NCBI RefSeq assembly: GCF_963966145.1
Contig: NC_091054.1
Location: forward strand, 16,554,001 to 16,618,000
Length of the DNA: 64,000 nucleotides
DNA from: Tenebrio molitor
Taxonomy: Eukaryota; Arthropoda; Insecta; Coleoptera; Tenebrionidae
Direction of reading: 5' to 3'
The position numbers and the translations under genes were made by a program. Below the pieces are notes generated by a model. That model worked only from the letters and a program-made list of their open reading frames with translations. It was not told the DNA's origin and made no database searches. Shown here piece after piece: positions 1-12,256 of the stretch. Every line of letters starts with the position of its first letter. Position 1 is the first letter of the stretch.

Positions 1-2190
1 ACAACTTTATTGTGGAGTTAATGTAACAATGGTTGCTAATGAAGCAACAAATTCGGACAAATTTTTCCTATTCATAGGCGTTGAAAATAACAGGATATAG
101 GGTAATTTCCATTCTTTTGATTTCACCTCCAAAAGTCATTTACGCAGAATTAATTTGTGTCAAGGATACTCCACATTTTTTTCCAAACTTATTTCAGAAT
201 CACCCTGTATACTAATGCCCTTTTGGCTTCATTTTCTTCCTTTTGATTTCAGCTCTTTTGAAATAATACATTTTTTCTTCGTAACTTATACATTGTATCA
301 ATTTCACTATTACTTTCTTTACAATAATTTTTCATTCCTTTTCCAAATCACTCTTTTTATTTGCATTTTTATCTTTTTTTCTCATTATTGTTCTTATCTT
401 CTCATTTTCCTTTATATTTTATAATTACTCAATTATTTATTTCTGTTGTAGTTAACGTATTTCAACGTCAACTGTTTTTATTATTTCTCGCTTTTCGTAT
501 TACCTCCTTCAAAAATGCTTCTAGATACATCGGCATACGTGTTTTGTAGCCTTGGATTTACTCCCATAGATGTCTACATTTTTATTTTTTATTCGTCTTA
601 AATGATTTTACTCTTTTTTCCTTAAACTTATAAACGATAACACCACGGTTTTTTAATTTCTGCTCATTCAAACAATTTCTGTTAACTCCACCTAAACTTC
701 TTCAATTAAGACACTCTCAAATCCTTCAGACAAAATTTCTCTTCCATTCTATTGTATTTTGATGCACGTTGTATTCCGACTCGTCCTCAAAACTGCAGTA
801 TTGCCAATCGTCCATAACTGACAACTGCGTCGTTCATTCACTCACCGTACTAACATCCATTTCCACTTCTTCTGCAACAACCTCCCCATGTTCGTTCTTT
901 CTGCTCGATCCGGTGCAATTCGTGCAGATCAAACCGTCCTCTCCCGACATCCTTAAATTCATATTCAATTCGAGCTGACCATTCGGTGAAAATTTTTATC
1001 GGCTTCAATCCAATTCCGGTCGTGGCGAACGCTTACTTTGAGCAAAATGCAGCGAATTCATTCCGCCAAAATTGAATCGGCGCAATTTATAAGGTGTCCT
1101 TTTAAGAATCTGTCGCATTTGGCGGACTAATGTTTTTATCCGGTCACTAAATTTTTAGCTCGCGCAAATCCAGGCGCCAAGAGGCAACAAATTAATCCCG
1201 AGCAATAAATGAAAAAACAACAAGGAATTAGCGAAAGGTCAACTGACAGCATTGGGATTCGATTTGTTTTGATTTATCCGTTTTTAAAATGCGTTCTGTG
1301 CAGTTGCACACGTTTGTTGAACAAATCGCGAGCTTGTTGGAGTTTTATGACAGGACAATCGGTGGATTCCGAACAAATTAACAGATTCGAAATGAGTTCA
1401 TCTGGATGGGATTATCGCCGTCAGCGCCTTTCATAAAATATCCAGGCTTGACAAAAAATATTAAAATCGCTTCCCCTACATTTAATTTATAAATATATCC
1501 GAGCCGTGCGCAAAAACATGTTTCGTTTCCTATCTGGAGCATCAGCGAGTCGATCTTGGGGGTGAGACAATTATGATTCGGCTTTGTTCGTTGTATTGTC
1601 TCTGGTTTATGTTAAAAGTTGCTAATCAGGGCGACAATATTACGATTTTAAGTGACGATCTGGGATTTGACACTAAATTCCCTTTTAACTTCTGTACCCA
1701 ATTTAACCCCATCCCTTAGGCATAGTTTCGTACACCCAATGATGGCCCTTCGTTTTAATGAACGCAAATGAGAATCTACGGCGTATTGTGTTACACAGGC
1801 AATGCTCTACTAATTTCAGATAATAAGGACGACTTATAACGCCCACCGCATAAATTTCGACTAACACTGAAACATTATAATGTGTTTAACAATCTGTAAA
1901 AAGCCATGACATGCAAGGGTAGTCGGGGCTCGTGGCTATTCAGATTTTGGCAGTCTCGGGATGCTGCCACTGTAATTCCTCCCTGCTTTTGTTTCGGGTT
2001 TGATTGTAGTCTTTGCATTATTTTCGAACAAGAGGAGCGGTTTGCTGAATTATTTTAAGCGAAGCAACATATCAAATTGGGAAAATTTCAGCATTTAAAT
2101 CAACAAATTATATTTTCTAATGCGATGAGAGTTCATCCTGGAGGCGGCAATGATTGGACAAGTGAAAATTTTAGGAATGCAGAAGGAACC
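1..2190. other. AT-rich stretch without recognisable gene
   Basis: No coding region is supported. The short open frames here are low-complexity and rich in Phe and Leu, as expected of T-rich DNA. Positions 190-211 read like the end of a TA-inserting transposon (a CAGAATCACCCTG-type terminus followed by TA), but no partner end lies inside the window, so a transposon tail truncated by the window start is only a guess. Confidence 0.5.
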
Positions 2191-2495
2191 TGACAGATCT
2201 ATATACATAATAAAATCCAATGTTTGAATGTGTGTGCGCTTTAAACTCAAAAACTACTGGACCAATTTCGCTGAAAATGTCATAGTTTGTCCAGGATCAT
2301 TTAGGAAGTGGTTTGAATGAAGTCCAGCAGGTAGCGGTAGCGCTGTTGTTTTGACAGTGTGACAGTATTAATCAAAGACTGAATAAAATGAACGAAATAA
2401 ATTACTTCATGTCCTGTTGAATCATCACAAAAGCACTAATAACGCACTATTTTCAATAAAAATATTGAAACACAATTTTTTCTTAATTTCAAGTA
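2191..2495. other. Gap with a transposon-like motif
   Basis: Contains an AAACTACTGGACCAATTT-like phrase near 2248. Phrases of this sort recur inside many insect transposable elements, so this may be an eroded repeat. I see no ends, no inverted repeat and no open frame that would define it. Confidence 0.2.
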
Positions 2496-2569
2496 CTGTT
2501 TTCTCAATTTTGTTGTAGGTCGTAAAAGTACCATAAAATTTACGACCTACAACGAAATTGAGAAAACAG
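2496..2569. mobile_element. 74-bp hairpin MITE (CTGTTTTCTC family), copy 1
   Basis: An almost perfect palindrome. The left arm CTGTTTTCTCAATTTTGTTG is mirrored by a right arm ending in GAGAAAACAG, and TA lies directly outside each end. It has a single hairpin core and no coding capacity. A longer relative with the same ends lies at 60237-60476, which supports a real mobile family. The TA duplication suggests mobilisation by a Tc1/mariner-type transposase (inference). Confidence 0.85.
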
Positions 2570-4114
2570 TATTGCTCTTTATTTTATTAAATTTTCTCGG
2601 TTGATTTAATTTGAGATATTGTACGAAAAATAATGTACAGATTCTAGAATTTATTTATTTCTTGCAACCGGAAACACTTCCCTAACTAATATTCTACAAA
2701 TACTTACCCGACACGTGTTCATTTTTATTATGAAATATCTACAACCGTATCAAGCTTTCGATTAAATTCCGTTTTTATTTCATCCCCAGAACTCCGTTCC
2801 GAACCTGATCCTTAGCCAGCAAGTACGTTATTGAATTAATCGGCCCATCCCTCAAATCCATTTTTGTTATCGTGTTTTCATTACCATACAAATGGCCGAA
2901 GTCTAGCGTTCCTGTGCAGGTCGCTTTTTGAACCTCATCTGGTTTGGCGTACGGAACGGATGTTTTACGAGTCAATATGGCGCCGACGTCCGCCATTAAA
3001 CAATAGCGCCAATTACAATTACAGGTCACAATTTAATTAAAATTCGAATTCGACTGTAAAATCGTAGTAAAGAGCTGAATGGGAAGCGAATCTCGTTTTG
3101 CGACCGAATTTAATTCACCATTAACATTCGCGAAATTGTAGAATGCAAATAACGCCCCCGACGCCTTTGAGCGCCGCACAATTTAATACGGAGTGAAATA
3201 TTCGACGGTGGCGGACGGTGGCGTTTATTAAGTCCGAACTTAAAACCGCCCCACTCGCCACTTATTATTAATTCGTTGTGTTCGGTCAGTTTCATTAAAT
3301 TTAATTAAAATGAAATATACTCGCCTGGATTAATGTGGATTTAACAAAAGGGCGGGGGGTGAGAACCCCTCGGATATAGACATGGGCGTGACACTGATAC
3401 GAATGCAGTTCTTCAACACACGAGAAATATTGCGAGGTTAGTAAAGAGTTTCCCAACAAGGTCAAGAACGTGAGGAGAAATCGCAACGGTTGGGAAAAAA
3501 CGAAACGTTTTCTTGATTTTAACACACACGGGGTCGGCCGTTTCGGCTTAATTGAAACAATTACTTCAGAACGATCCTAAGAAAAAAAAACAACTGGAAC
3601 ACAATCGATTGTGATTTGAGACAGATATTTAGAATTTTTTCTTCCTTACGAGAAAGAGGATAATGAAGGAAATCTGATCTTTCTAAAAGGTTCTAATTTC
3701 TTTTGTTCAAAGTGTTCACCACTCTGATCAATTCCCCCATCAAGTCGTTAAAAATCAGCGTAGGCTCGTGGTGCCCGTGTGGCGTGGCACTAACTAATAC
3801 CTTTCAGATGTTGACAGTGATATCAAGCCTTTGTGTACTTTCTGTCAAATCAATATTTTAAGTCTCTCTTTGATTTTGAGTCATCCCACACCTACGCAAA
3901 TTCTATGCCAGCTTATTGACATTTTCCATTGAATTCTACTTAACCCCATGTGACCACTCAACGCCATTAAAAGATTACGGTTACGAAAATGTTACATTAA
4001 CCTAAACATTATATTTAGAAGCAACACACTTTTAATGCTCCAGAGCTATAAAAATAAGCTAAAATCTGAAAACGCCGACAACATGGTGCAATCATAAGCG
4101 AGCACAATAAAACT
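2570..4114. other. Host-like island, no gene recognised
   Basis: From about 2770 to 3530 the base composition is more balanced than the surroundings and I find no repeat copies elsewhere in the window. An 84-codon minus-strand open frame (2775-3029) has no recognisable domain and no convincing context, so I do not call it. Possible regulatory DNA, by composition only. Confidence 0.3.
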
Positions 4115-4251
4115 GTTCGAGTAGTTAATTATTTGGTCGTTGGCGTTGTTGTAGTTTTTAGCTGGCGGATGAGATTGCGCCCGTCAGTCCAGGAGTAAAG
4201 ATATGTTAATTGGTAGAGAGCGCCAACGGCACAATTATGAACTACTCGAAT
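4115..4251. repeat. 137-bp imperfect inverted repeat
   Basis: Ends begin with TTCGAGTAGTT and the mirror arm ends with AACTACTCGAA. The arms match for about 30 bp, up to a CGTTGGCG block. Probably a small foldback MITE. No target duplication is clear and no second copy was found in the window. Confidence 0.55.
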
Positions 4252-5460
4252 TGGCGAGCTTCCTTCCAACATTGTTAAAATTTACAGCAGTCGACTGTGA
4301 TTCTGACAATATTAGAGATATTTTATAAAATGCAGCAGTAAAGTGCATGTAATAATGAAAATTGCTCTTATTTGTTCCCGTAAAACCGGCAATTCCATTA
4401 AACTACAATGCAACCATCGTATGAATAAGTTCTGGACGAAACTTTTCCTTTTCTTGTTCTTTTATAAATTCGATCAATGAGAAAGTTTGAGGATAATGCC
4501 AAATATAAAAAAGATTACTTCCGTGTTTCCTGCTACCAGTGGATGCTCTGCTTTCAGCGTCCTTTCAACACTACAATAAAAACATTTTTTTTTTATTTTA
4601 CAAAAAATCCAGATCCACAGTTGAGTTGAGCCAAGCTTCAATTTAGAGATTAATAGAAAAGTTTTCGATTGGCTGAAGTTGCAAATAATTGTTATTTCTT
4701 ATTTATCTGATATTTTCTGATTACGCAGGTTAAAAAATAGATAAATCGGCTATAATTAACAAAAAATTCGAACAACGATACAGAGGGAGTGTGCCGCAAG
4801 AAACAGCATTCGGACCAATTCTGTAAAATAAAATATCGCTATTTTTAACTTTGTCTGAGCAAGAACTCCTTGCGCCTGCGCTTTGGAGTAATAATATGTC
4901 TTCATTTCTGTTACGTCTGTCCTGTGTAAGGCCAAAAACTCCCCGATTCCCACAAAACTACCCTTAATGAATTAAGTGGACGCTTCCCCAGCCCTGAAAA
5001 GATTACACGGGTCTCGCGTCAACATCGATGCGAACCAGAGCCCTTTAAACTACTAATGGCAGAACAATGTTCCTAGTTTCAACCTGATTAGCCAGTTTGG
5101 TGTTTCCGAATAGGTAATTCGTCGTGATCCCGGATTACTCCGGACAATTTGCTCCGGAGAGCCGGACTGCGGGCCGACCAAAAAATGACGACGAAATAAA
5201 ACGAGAACGACGCGACGTGATGGAGAGGTCGAGATTCCGCCGTTTCGTCAAGCTGTAAGTGCATCTATCATCTAAATGTAAAACTGTGCTTCCGCGGCGG
5301 GGGGAACTCCCTATTAGGGGGATTTTATTTCACAGTCGTACGTGGGGCGGTTGCGAAATGAGCCGGATTCGGCGGCGGATCAGACTTCAAAGCCATCACA
5401 TCAAATTGTTAATGAACTCTCTATTTAAATAATAATATGACGATTGTGATTACGTTGTGG
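4252..5460. other. Gap, no gene recognised
   Basis: AT-rich to about 5000, then more balanced, GC-richer DNA from about 5100. No coding region, RNA gene or repeat was recognised. Confidence 0.35.
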
Positions 5461-5518
5461 GGTGGCCACCCGTCCAAATGTTGACCGCAACCAGCGTTGC
5501 TTAATTTCTTTGATCGAA
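5461..5518 (-). pseudogene. 5S rRNA-derived fragment, copy 1
   Basis: Read on the minus strand, this follows the internal control region of 5S rRNA: an AATTAAGCAACG block, a GGTTGCGGTCA block and an ATTTGGACGGGTG block in the right order and spacing. Only the middle of the gene is present and several invariant bases are changed (GGACGGGTG for GGATGGGTG), so this is not a functional 5S gene. It could be a 5S pseudogene or the head of a 5S-derived SINE. I cannot see a SINE body or tail. Confidence 0.65.
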
Positions 5519-7480
5519 TAATGATTTGATAATTTCTGACGATATTGATTGTTATTATAGGGGTTATTAGGTTGCAAAAACAGTAATCAACAAAATAAAA
5601 ATTAAAAAGGGAAATGGAACCCTCCGGGTTACACCGGTCGTCAAAGAGGCGGAGGAGAGTGCGAGCTTTAATTGGAAATAAATCGAAATGTTAATGGCAA
5701 CCGCCGTCTGCCCCCGTGAAGCTCGCCCACTTCGGCATCTGCCCGCGTGGCAATTCCATAAGGTCCGGAAAAAACTCCGAGGATGAAGCCATAAAGCTCC
5801 GGTGTAGATGTGGGCCGGAGCCGTCGTAGTTTACATTCACTCCGGGAAACACATACATTTCCAATAATAAGCGTAAGCCCTTTACAGTCCCTAGCAGGCA
5901 CCTAGAGGGTTATCTGGTTGTCCCCTCCATTCCTTATCCATAATCCGATTCCCCCGACTGCCGTGCTCCGTGCAAGAGTCATCCGCGCCGCCCCCGAGAC
6001 CCTCCGCTTTTTTCCCAATTATTCCATCAACTATTCGGATTAAAATTAGAGCGCCGTTAGTGCTAACGGTTACGGCCCCGCTAAGCCAAACCCATTACCG
6101 TTAAACGTCGCACTTTCCGCACGTTTGCGGTCCGACCGCCCCCGGACCGGCCACGTGATCCATCACGACTTTTAACGATAACATGGCAGTTATCGCCAGT
6201 TATGGATTTATAACGGGTTGCTGCGAATTCATTAAAACGTTATCTACAGGAACGTCAATCCTCCTCCATTTGAATTCCTCGCGTTGTGTCATTTCGCAGT
6301 GATAAATCTTCACACCTAGCTGAACAGAGGGCGCTGCGCTCAAAAGGTGACGTCATTTCATTGCTACCAATCGCCCGTCTCATTTATTATATTCGATCGA
6401 GGAACAACAAGGGGGGTGGCGACAGGACGAATGTTTATTACATGTTTCAGCTAAATAAAAAATAACAAACTGCAACATCTTGTCATTATTATTACTATTA
6501 TCATCATAATTTACTGTTATGCCTATTACTAGTATTGTTGTTGTTGGATCTTGCGGAGCATGGACGTGAGGAGAAGGACCTCTCCGTTAGCGCGGATTTT
6601 ATTTCAGGGCGGTACGTGAACGGTTTTTCAGCCGAGCTGAAGCGACTCCGGACGTGTGCTGAAACCGGTGCAGCGACAGATGTTTAACGTGGAGAATAAG
6701 GATAAAGTCGTCCTGTCAACAGGATACTGCAAATATTAACGCAAGCGTTGATGAACGCGAGTCCGGACGGGGCATTTTACCCCCTCCCACTGATTTCTCA
6801 ATTAGGGATTTAGTAAATTTGCGGAGGAGGAGGCTGACCAGTTAACCGATAATCGAGTGCGCCATTACGAGCGCCATCTATCAATGTCCGGCTTGGAGCG
6901 ACATCTGCTCGAAAAATCATAACGAGGTTAGGAGGAATGGGACCAACGGCCGGAAAATTGCCTCAAAGTGCATCCACAGAGGACTAGGTGAAGGACCTTA
7001 GTAGTTTTTGTTCGAACAGGATACGCCAAATCGTTTTGTACTATTTGGTGCATTCACTGCACTCGACAAAATCTGTTTCGTCTCTCGCTTATTTTAGCGA
7101 GATGCAAGTTCTTCCCCTCTCGTGTCGCCCATTTTACCTAATTTTATTTTCCGATCGAGTGCAATATTTTACGGAGGGGTGACACAAACGGCATACATCT
7201 TGCGTGAAAAGAAAGAGGTTTGCACAATTTCGGGGCGTACCTTATATTAAACTTTTGCAAAATATAAATCTCAACAAAGTGCACGAGAGAAGTTTTCGCC
7301 TTTAATATAAATTTTATTGTGTTCAAGTGACAGTTGATGCGTCTTGTTGCCGTCAGCGGCAAGAGATGGCACCACAGTTGACTGCTCACGTCGCGCAGCA
7401 TTCGCGGCCGCTATATTAATCACGGGCCCAAGTTGTCCGACTCTTGGTGATTCAGGTTAATTTTCCGAACACAAATGTGT
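5519..7480. other. GC-balanced island, candidate regulatory DNA
   Basis: One of the least repetitive parts of the window. It holds a palindromic CRE-type site TGACGTCA at 6348-6355 and an E-box CACGTG at 6152-6157, with scattered ATTA/TAAT homeodomain-type cores. No open frame here has a recognisable domain. Regulatory function is inferred from composition and motifs only, and such short motifs arise by chance. Comparison with related genomes would decide. Confidence 0.3.
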
Positions 7481-8462
7481 AAAGTGCAAGATATATTTTG
7501 TAAACGGCGTGATGCAATCGACTAGCGTTCAAGGGATTCTGCGGTTGTTACTTTACAACATTCAAATTAGCCTGTAAAGATTTTATTGTTTGCAATAAGC
7601 TTTTATGCATCGGTCGTTTAATTTTTTTATTTCGAGTGCTACAATGGTAACGACGACTTTGCGTGATTCCTAGCGACGCTTTCAAGTTTGTGATCATTAA
7701 ATGTAACTGTCACATCGCCATTTTATTGTTTCATTAAATACATTTCACTAAGTTTGTTGGGGTTTCGGTTTGGTGGTTTGCTAATCTGTCTTTAAAAATA
7801 TTTCACTGGAGCTGGTTGCACCACAAATATTATGAAAAGTATACCATCGTGTGGAAACTCGGCAGCTGAAGGCATGTTGTATAAAACTGAACTGTTTAAT
7901 AAATCAACTCAAATATTACTCTTTCAGATATTTTCTTATTTTGTGGATTTTCTACAGAATATCTAAAGAAATATTATCAAAGTTGTTTTTGAATTTATAA
8001 AGCATGTCTTAGTATCAGCAGAGAATTTTTTCAATTCTATCAGTACCACCAAATGACATACCTACTTTTTTACTAAAATATTTGAAATACCATTTGACAA
8101 ATAAGTAATATTTAATGCTGTGGAGCCATTGCAGCAATTAGATGCAGCCACTTAAAGGACATTTATAAAATTCAATCTAAAAATAAACCAGCAGCATCCA
8201 ATCGGGGAAAAAGTTAATTATAAAAGTAACAATATTAGAAAAGATTTATGCCAATTAGTATCATTTTTGAGAGGTGTTCAAGGTATCCATGTGAAAAAAT
8301 GTGTAGATCTTATCAATAATGAAAACAAAATATGTATACTGGAAATCTGAGAAAATACCAAAAGAATTTTGGAACAATGAAAAAATTTCCAACAGAAAGT
8401 TAAAACTGAAAAGTTTTTGTCCAGTCGTGATGTTAATAATAAAGTTGTATGGATCAAATATA
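7481..8462. other. AT-rich gap, nothing recognised
   Basis: No open frame with a recognisable domain, no inverted repeat with clear ends and no RNA gene seen. Confidence 0.4.
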
Positions 8463-8638
8463 CAAGGTATTTCACGAATGATAATGAACCCGACAAAATT
8501 GAAAATGCAACCCACAATACATTTATAAAGCAAACCTAGATTTCGAGAGGAGCAATATCCAGGTTCGCTTTGCAAATGTATTGTGGGTAGCATTTTCAAT
8601 TTCGTCGGGCTCATTATTATCACTCGTTAAATATCCTG
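8463..8638. mobile_element. 176-bp palindromic MITE (CAAGGTRTTTCACG family)
   Basis: The two halves are near-complete mirror images: an arm with CAAGGTATTTCACG, a CCCGACAAAATTGAAAATGC block and ACCCACAATACATTTA is repeated inverted at 8567-8638. The apparent open frames on both strands across it are a by-product of the palindrome. TA precedes the left end and TG follows the right end, a likely mutated TA duplication. Its terminus resembles that of the element at 15735-15927. Confidence 0.75.
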
Positions 8639-8758
8639 TGTGACAAATAAATTCGAGAACGTTAAGATAATGAATATATTATAAAGATAAATCGTAAATT
8701 ATTCGCAAATGTTATTAACAAAACACACAACTGGAAAATTTCAGGGAACGACAAAATA

Positions 8759-9746
8759 CAGGCTGTTTGATAAAAAACGCCTCAACCCATAACTTTTTTA
8801 TTTATTATCCGATTTCAATGAATAAAAAAACTGAAGATATGGTTTTTTATGCGCTACGAAGCAGGCATAAAATAATTATTTTTGGCGTTATTTTCAGTAA
8901 CTTACGATAGTCAACTTTTTTTTTTTTAATGGACACATGTAGTTTTTTAGGCTCAGTCTGATAAAGTTTTTTTTTCTGAATCTAACGATGCATTAAAAGT
9001 TATCGTTTGGTCCATAGCTGACTGAAAAAAAAATAAAACAATTTTTAATTGTGGTTCAGTTTATTATGAAATTTCCAAGTGTGCCGTGAAAAACAATTGG
9101 AATACAAATAGCAACAAATGTCAAGTGTGAGTTTGAATATTTTCAGGTGCAATCTTGAAGAGTTTTATTATTATTTTTTTGGAAAACATAAATAATAATA
9201 ATTATTATTATTATTTTTTCTATTAACTTTTTGTTTTTGACTAATTACGATTTTTATTACACTCGAACATAAAATAATAGTCAAATGACTGCTATCCTGC
9301 ATGACTGACAATGTTATTTTATACTTATTTATACTTACATAAAAAAATGTTAAAAAAGCAGATGAAAACTTCTAAGCTGACGTTTAGATGTCATTTATCG
9401 TACTTTGTATTCCGATTGTTTTTCACGGCACTCTTAAAAATTTTATATTAAGCTAAACCACAAAATTATTTTATTTTTTTTCAGTTAGCTATGGACCAAA
9501 TGATAACTTTTAATACATCGTTAGATTCAGAAAAAAAAACTTTACCAGACTGAGCCAAAAAAACTACATGTGTCCATTTAAAAAAAAAGTTGACTATCGT
9601 TAGCTATTAAAGATAACGCCAAAAAAAAAACATTTTATGACTGTTTTGTAGCGCTTGATAAATCATATCTTTGATTTTTTTGTTCATTGAAATCGGATAA
9701 TAAATAACAAAGTTATGGGTTGAGGCGTTTTTCATCAAACAGCCTG
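8759..9746. mobile_element. 988-bp long-TIR transposon (CAGGCTGTTTGAT ends)
   Basis: Terminal inverted repeats of about 330 bp begin CAGGCTGTTTGAT and end ATCAAACAGCCTG, flanked by TA on both sides (8757-8758 and 9747-9748). Both arms carry the phrases AACGCCTCAACCCATAAC and ATCCGATTTCAATGA, which are related to phrases in the element at 51915-52911, so the two are distant members of one group. The centre is AT-rich with an ATT microsatellite near 9190-9216, and I find no transposase remnant. A non-autonomous element, probably of mariner type by its TA duplication. Confidence 0.85.
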
Positions 9747-10163
9747 TATACAACTTTTGGGTTAAAATATTTTTAATGTACTCTTAACCACATTTTAAAT
9801 GTCTTATTTATAAATCAGGAAAACCTGAAAATAAAAATATGTTTTAGCAGGGAAGTATACTTGCTCCTGTATCACGTGTTCACATTTGCATATACTTATC
9901 GGATATTCGTGAAATTTGTTACGGAATATTTTTATCCAAATTAAAGTAGGTGATTCAATTTTGGAAATGATGTTCGGGAATTACAAGAATGTTTATTGTA
10001 CGAAAGCACGTCCCACGCATCATCCACGACATTTCGTTAAGAGAGACATATGTAAAATTTCAACAAAATAAATTGCTCACAGCATTTTTCTAACATATGT
10101 TAATTTGAGTTGTTTCAACTCAGTGAATTTAACTCTGTGACAGTTTTTTAATGAAATATTTTA
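9747..10163. other. AT-rich gap, nothing recognised
   Basis: No coding region or repeat with defined ends was seen. Confidence 0.4.
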
Positions 10164-10906
10164 AAGTAAAACCTCTATCTAAAAAACGGTCACCTCTAAT
10201 AACGGCCAGTTATGAAGTTCCCAGAACAGATTATATGGAAAATCCGTACTAATGACCCTCCTAATAGCGGTCACCTCCATAAAACGGTCACGGCCACTCC
10301 CCCAAAGATATCATTAGAAAATTACCTGCAATTTTACCTCTCAATACCGGTCATAAATTGTTTTGACAAAAGATACCAAAAACCCTTTAACCCCATTTTC
10401 TGAATTTAAATTTAACCCTGTTGTGTATTCAAAAAAGATACAGGTCATTGTAGTTTCACAGATTTTTAGTTAGTTTACTTTCGGCCGTTCTTGTGATTCA
10501 GGCTGTGATACAAATAGTGAAAGTGATGTAGAAGATTCTGAATTTATACGTCAAGTATCAAAGATATGGGTGAATTGTGGAAAACTGAGAGACGCACAAA
10601 GTTTTCTATACTGTCGTAATAAAAGTGAACTAGTAGAAGTTGTTAACAATTTATCAAAATATGAATCTCAGGATGTACAAACAAAAATTAAGAAGTTAAA
10701 ACAAGCCTCTATTGCAAAATATTTCAAAAAAACTGTAATTATATGATGTAATATAGCAGGTAATGTTTAAAATATTTAGTCTTGATAGAGTAATCATAAA
10801 AATAATCGACGTGTTTTATTTATCGTTCACTCTCAATAGCTACCACCTCTCTATAGCGGTAATTTTTACAATACATGTTTGTGGTCGCTATTGAGAGGTT
10901 TTACTG
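10164..10906 (+). mobile_element. pogo/Tigger-like DNA transposon relict
   Basis: The right end reads GAGAGGTTTTACTG followed by TA. The left end is its decayed mirror (AAGTAAAACCTCT after TA). Ends of the form CAGTAAAACCTCT are typical of pogo/Tigger-type elements. Further AACGGTCACC-like subterminal repeats lie at both sides. About 740 bp remain, against roughly 2-3 kb for a complete element, so most of the transposase has been lost. The C-terminal coding part survives at 10474-10746. Confidence 0.8.
10474..10746 (+). pseudogene. C-terminal remnant of a pogo/Tigger-like transposase
   Basis: An open frame of 90 codons plus TGA, immediately preceded in frame by a TAG and without an ATG start at its left end. 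The first third is acidic and Ser-rich (SESDVEDSEF). The last residues, KLKQASIAKYFKK, follow the Lys-rich '(K)QxSIxxFFKK' tail that closes many Tigger/jerky-like transposases. The HTH and DDE domains are absent. It lies in the expected position, just inside the right inverted repeat of the element at 10164-10906. Its identity rests on the tail motif and this context. It is not a functional protein. Confidence 0.6.
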
Positions 10907-11097
10907 TATTTATTGTTACTTTATGTAAAACACACAAAAATTATTATAATTTATAATAAAGACGTGGTGTAGGGCTGAATTTATTTATAATGATGAACAC
11001 GACACCCATGACTGAGTTTATTTATGAGACATTACAGATTGCTGACAATACCAAAATCAAGTGATGAAGTATTGAAGCGAGAACGGAACGCGGTTTC

Positions 11098-11165
11098 TCC
11101 CGGCGAAGTAACCCATCCAAACACTGACCACATCCGACATTGCTTAACTTCACGGATCGAATCAT
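11098..11165 (-). pseudogene. 5S rRNA-derived fragment, copy 2
   Basis: On the minus strand it shows the 5S internal control region in order: GATCCGTGAAGTTAAGCAAT, then GTCGGATGTGGTCAGTG, then TTTGGATGGGTTAC. This is closer to canonical 5S than copy 1 at 5461-5518, but the 5' and 3' ends of the gene are missing. The DNA on either side of the two copies differs, which argues for independent insertions or a 5S-headed SINE rather than one duplicated block. Confidence 0.75.
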
Positions 11166-11301
11166 GACAGAGCTTTCATAACAGTGGGCCCACCGTATTT
11201 GTTTATAAAAAAAATCATTCCAAATACATATAGACTATACATCTTTACCAACAATCTATAAATAATGTTTTACAAAAATTCTTTATAATCGTACTTAATA
11301 A

Positions 11302-11534
11302 GGGACACATATCATGCGTTCAAATAATATTCTGGGCTGAGTAGGCGTTGAAAAAAGTAAACAATTTGGAACAGTGCAAAGTTTAAATTTCCCGCCGTTT
11401 GACACGAATGAAATTTGTTTATATTTATCTAATTATAACTGTCAATTTACACTTTAAAAAAGCAAAACAATCGACGGTTTCCAACGCCTTCCCAGCCCAA
11501 GATTTCATTTGAACGCCCGATACGTTGCACCAAG
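11302..11534. mobile_element. about 233-bp inverted-repeat element
   Basis: The arms share GCGTTCAAAT, then TGGGCTG, then AGGCGTTG over about 45 bp, mirrored at 11485-11534. The spacer is AT-rich and has no coding sequence. Ends are defined only to within a few bases and no target duplication is clear. Probably a MITE. Confidence 0.6.
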
Positions 11535-12250
11535 GGATCCTTTGGTTATAAAGAGCAACTTGTCATTGACTCCCCTATACTGTGTAATATTTACTGTCTT
11601 TATAGTCTTTATAGATTATAACAAGGTATTAGATTAAATACATCATCCATGGTTTATTAAAATTTTAAAAATTTATAAAATTCACCCTATAACAATATTT
11701 TTAAGACATATAATGAAATCCTGGAAAACTGTTCAGTGTGATAATGTTCAAAATAAAAATTAAAAACAATACCCAATTCCAATTAAAAGAGGGAATTTTC
11801 AAGGCGACACTTGAGTCCCTTGTGGTTTTGTTTGATTCTGAATCCAATACTTAATAGTTTTGATTATGGATTCACCATCAAAATTGACACTAAAATGGAA
11901 TTCACATTATCACATCTATTTTATATGGACGACATAAAATTATATGCTTCCACCAAAAATAAACTTACATCTTAAATTAATCTCTGCTGATATAGGAATG
12001 GGTTTTGGAATTGAAAAATATAAAACTCAATCAATAACTTACGATATTCAATATATGAAAGAAAATAATGGAATCCCTGATTGCAGAAAGGGTACAAGTC
12101 AGTGAACTGAAATTTTGAAAGACACGCAAAAAAATTGTTTTTTAGGGACTTGCGTATGATAATTGAAGGAACTTCAATCAAAAATCAAATGCATATTGAA
12201 ACACTATCTTTTTCAGCAGTATTTCAAAATATTTGCTTTTATCGGTTAAG
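11535..12250. other. AT-rich gap, nothing recognised
   Basis: Short open frames on both strands lack any recognisable domain. No repeat with ends was found. Confidence 0.35.
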
Positions 12251-12256
12251 ACCTAG

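Noticed and set aside
8261..8623. 120-codon minus-strand frame overlapping two others
   Set aside because: Lies across the palindromic MITE at 8463-8638; frames on both strands follow from the symmetry.
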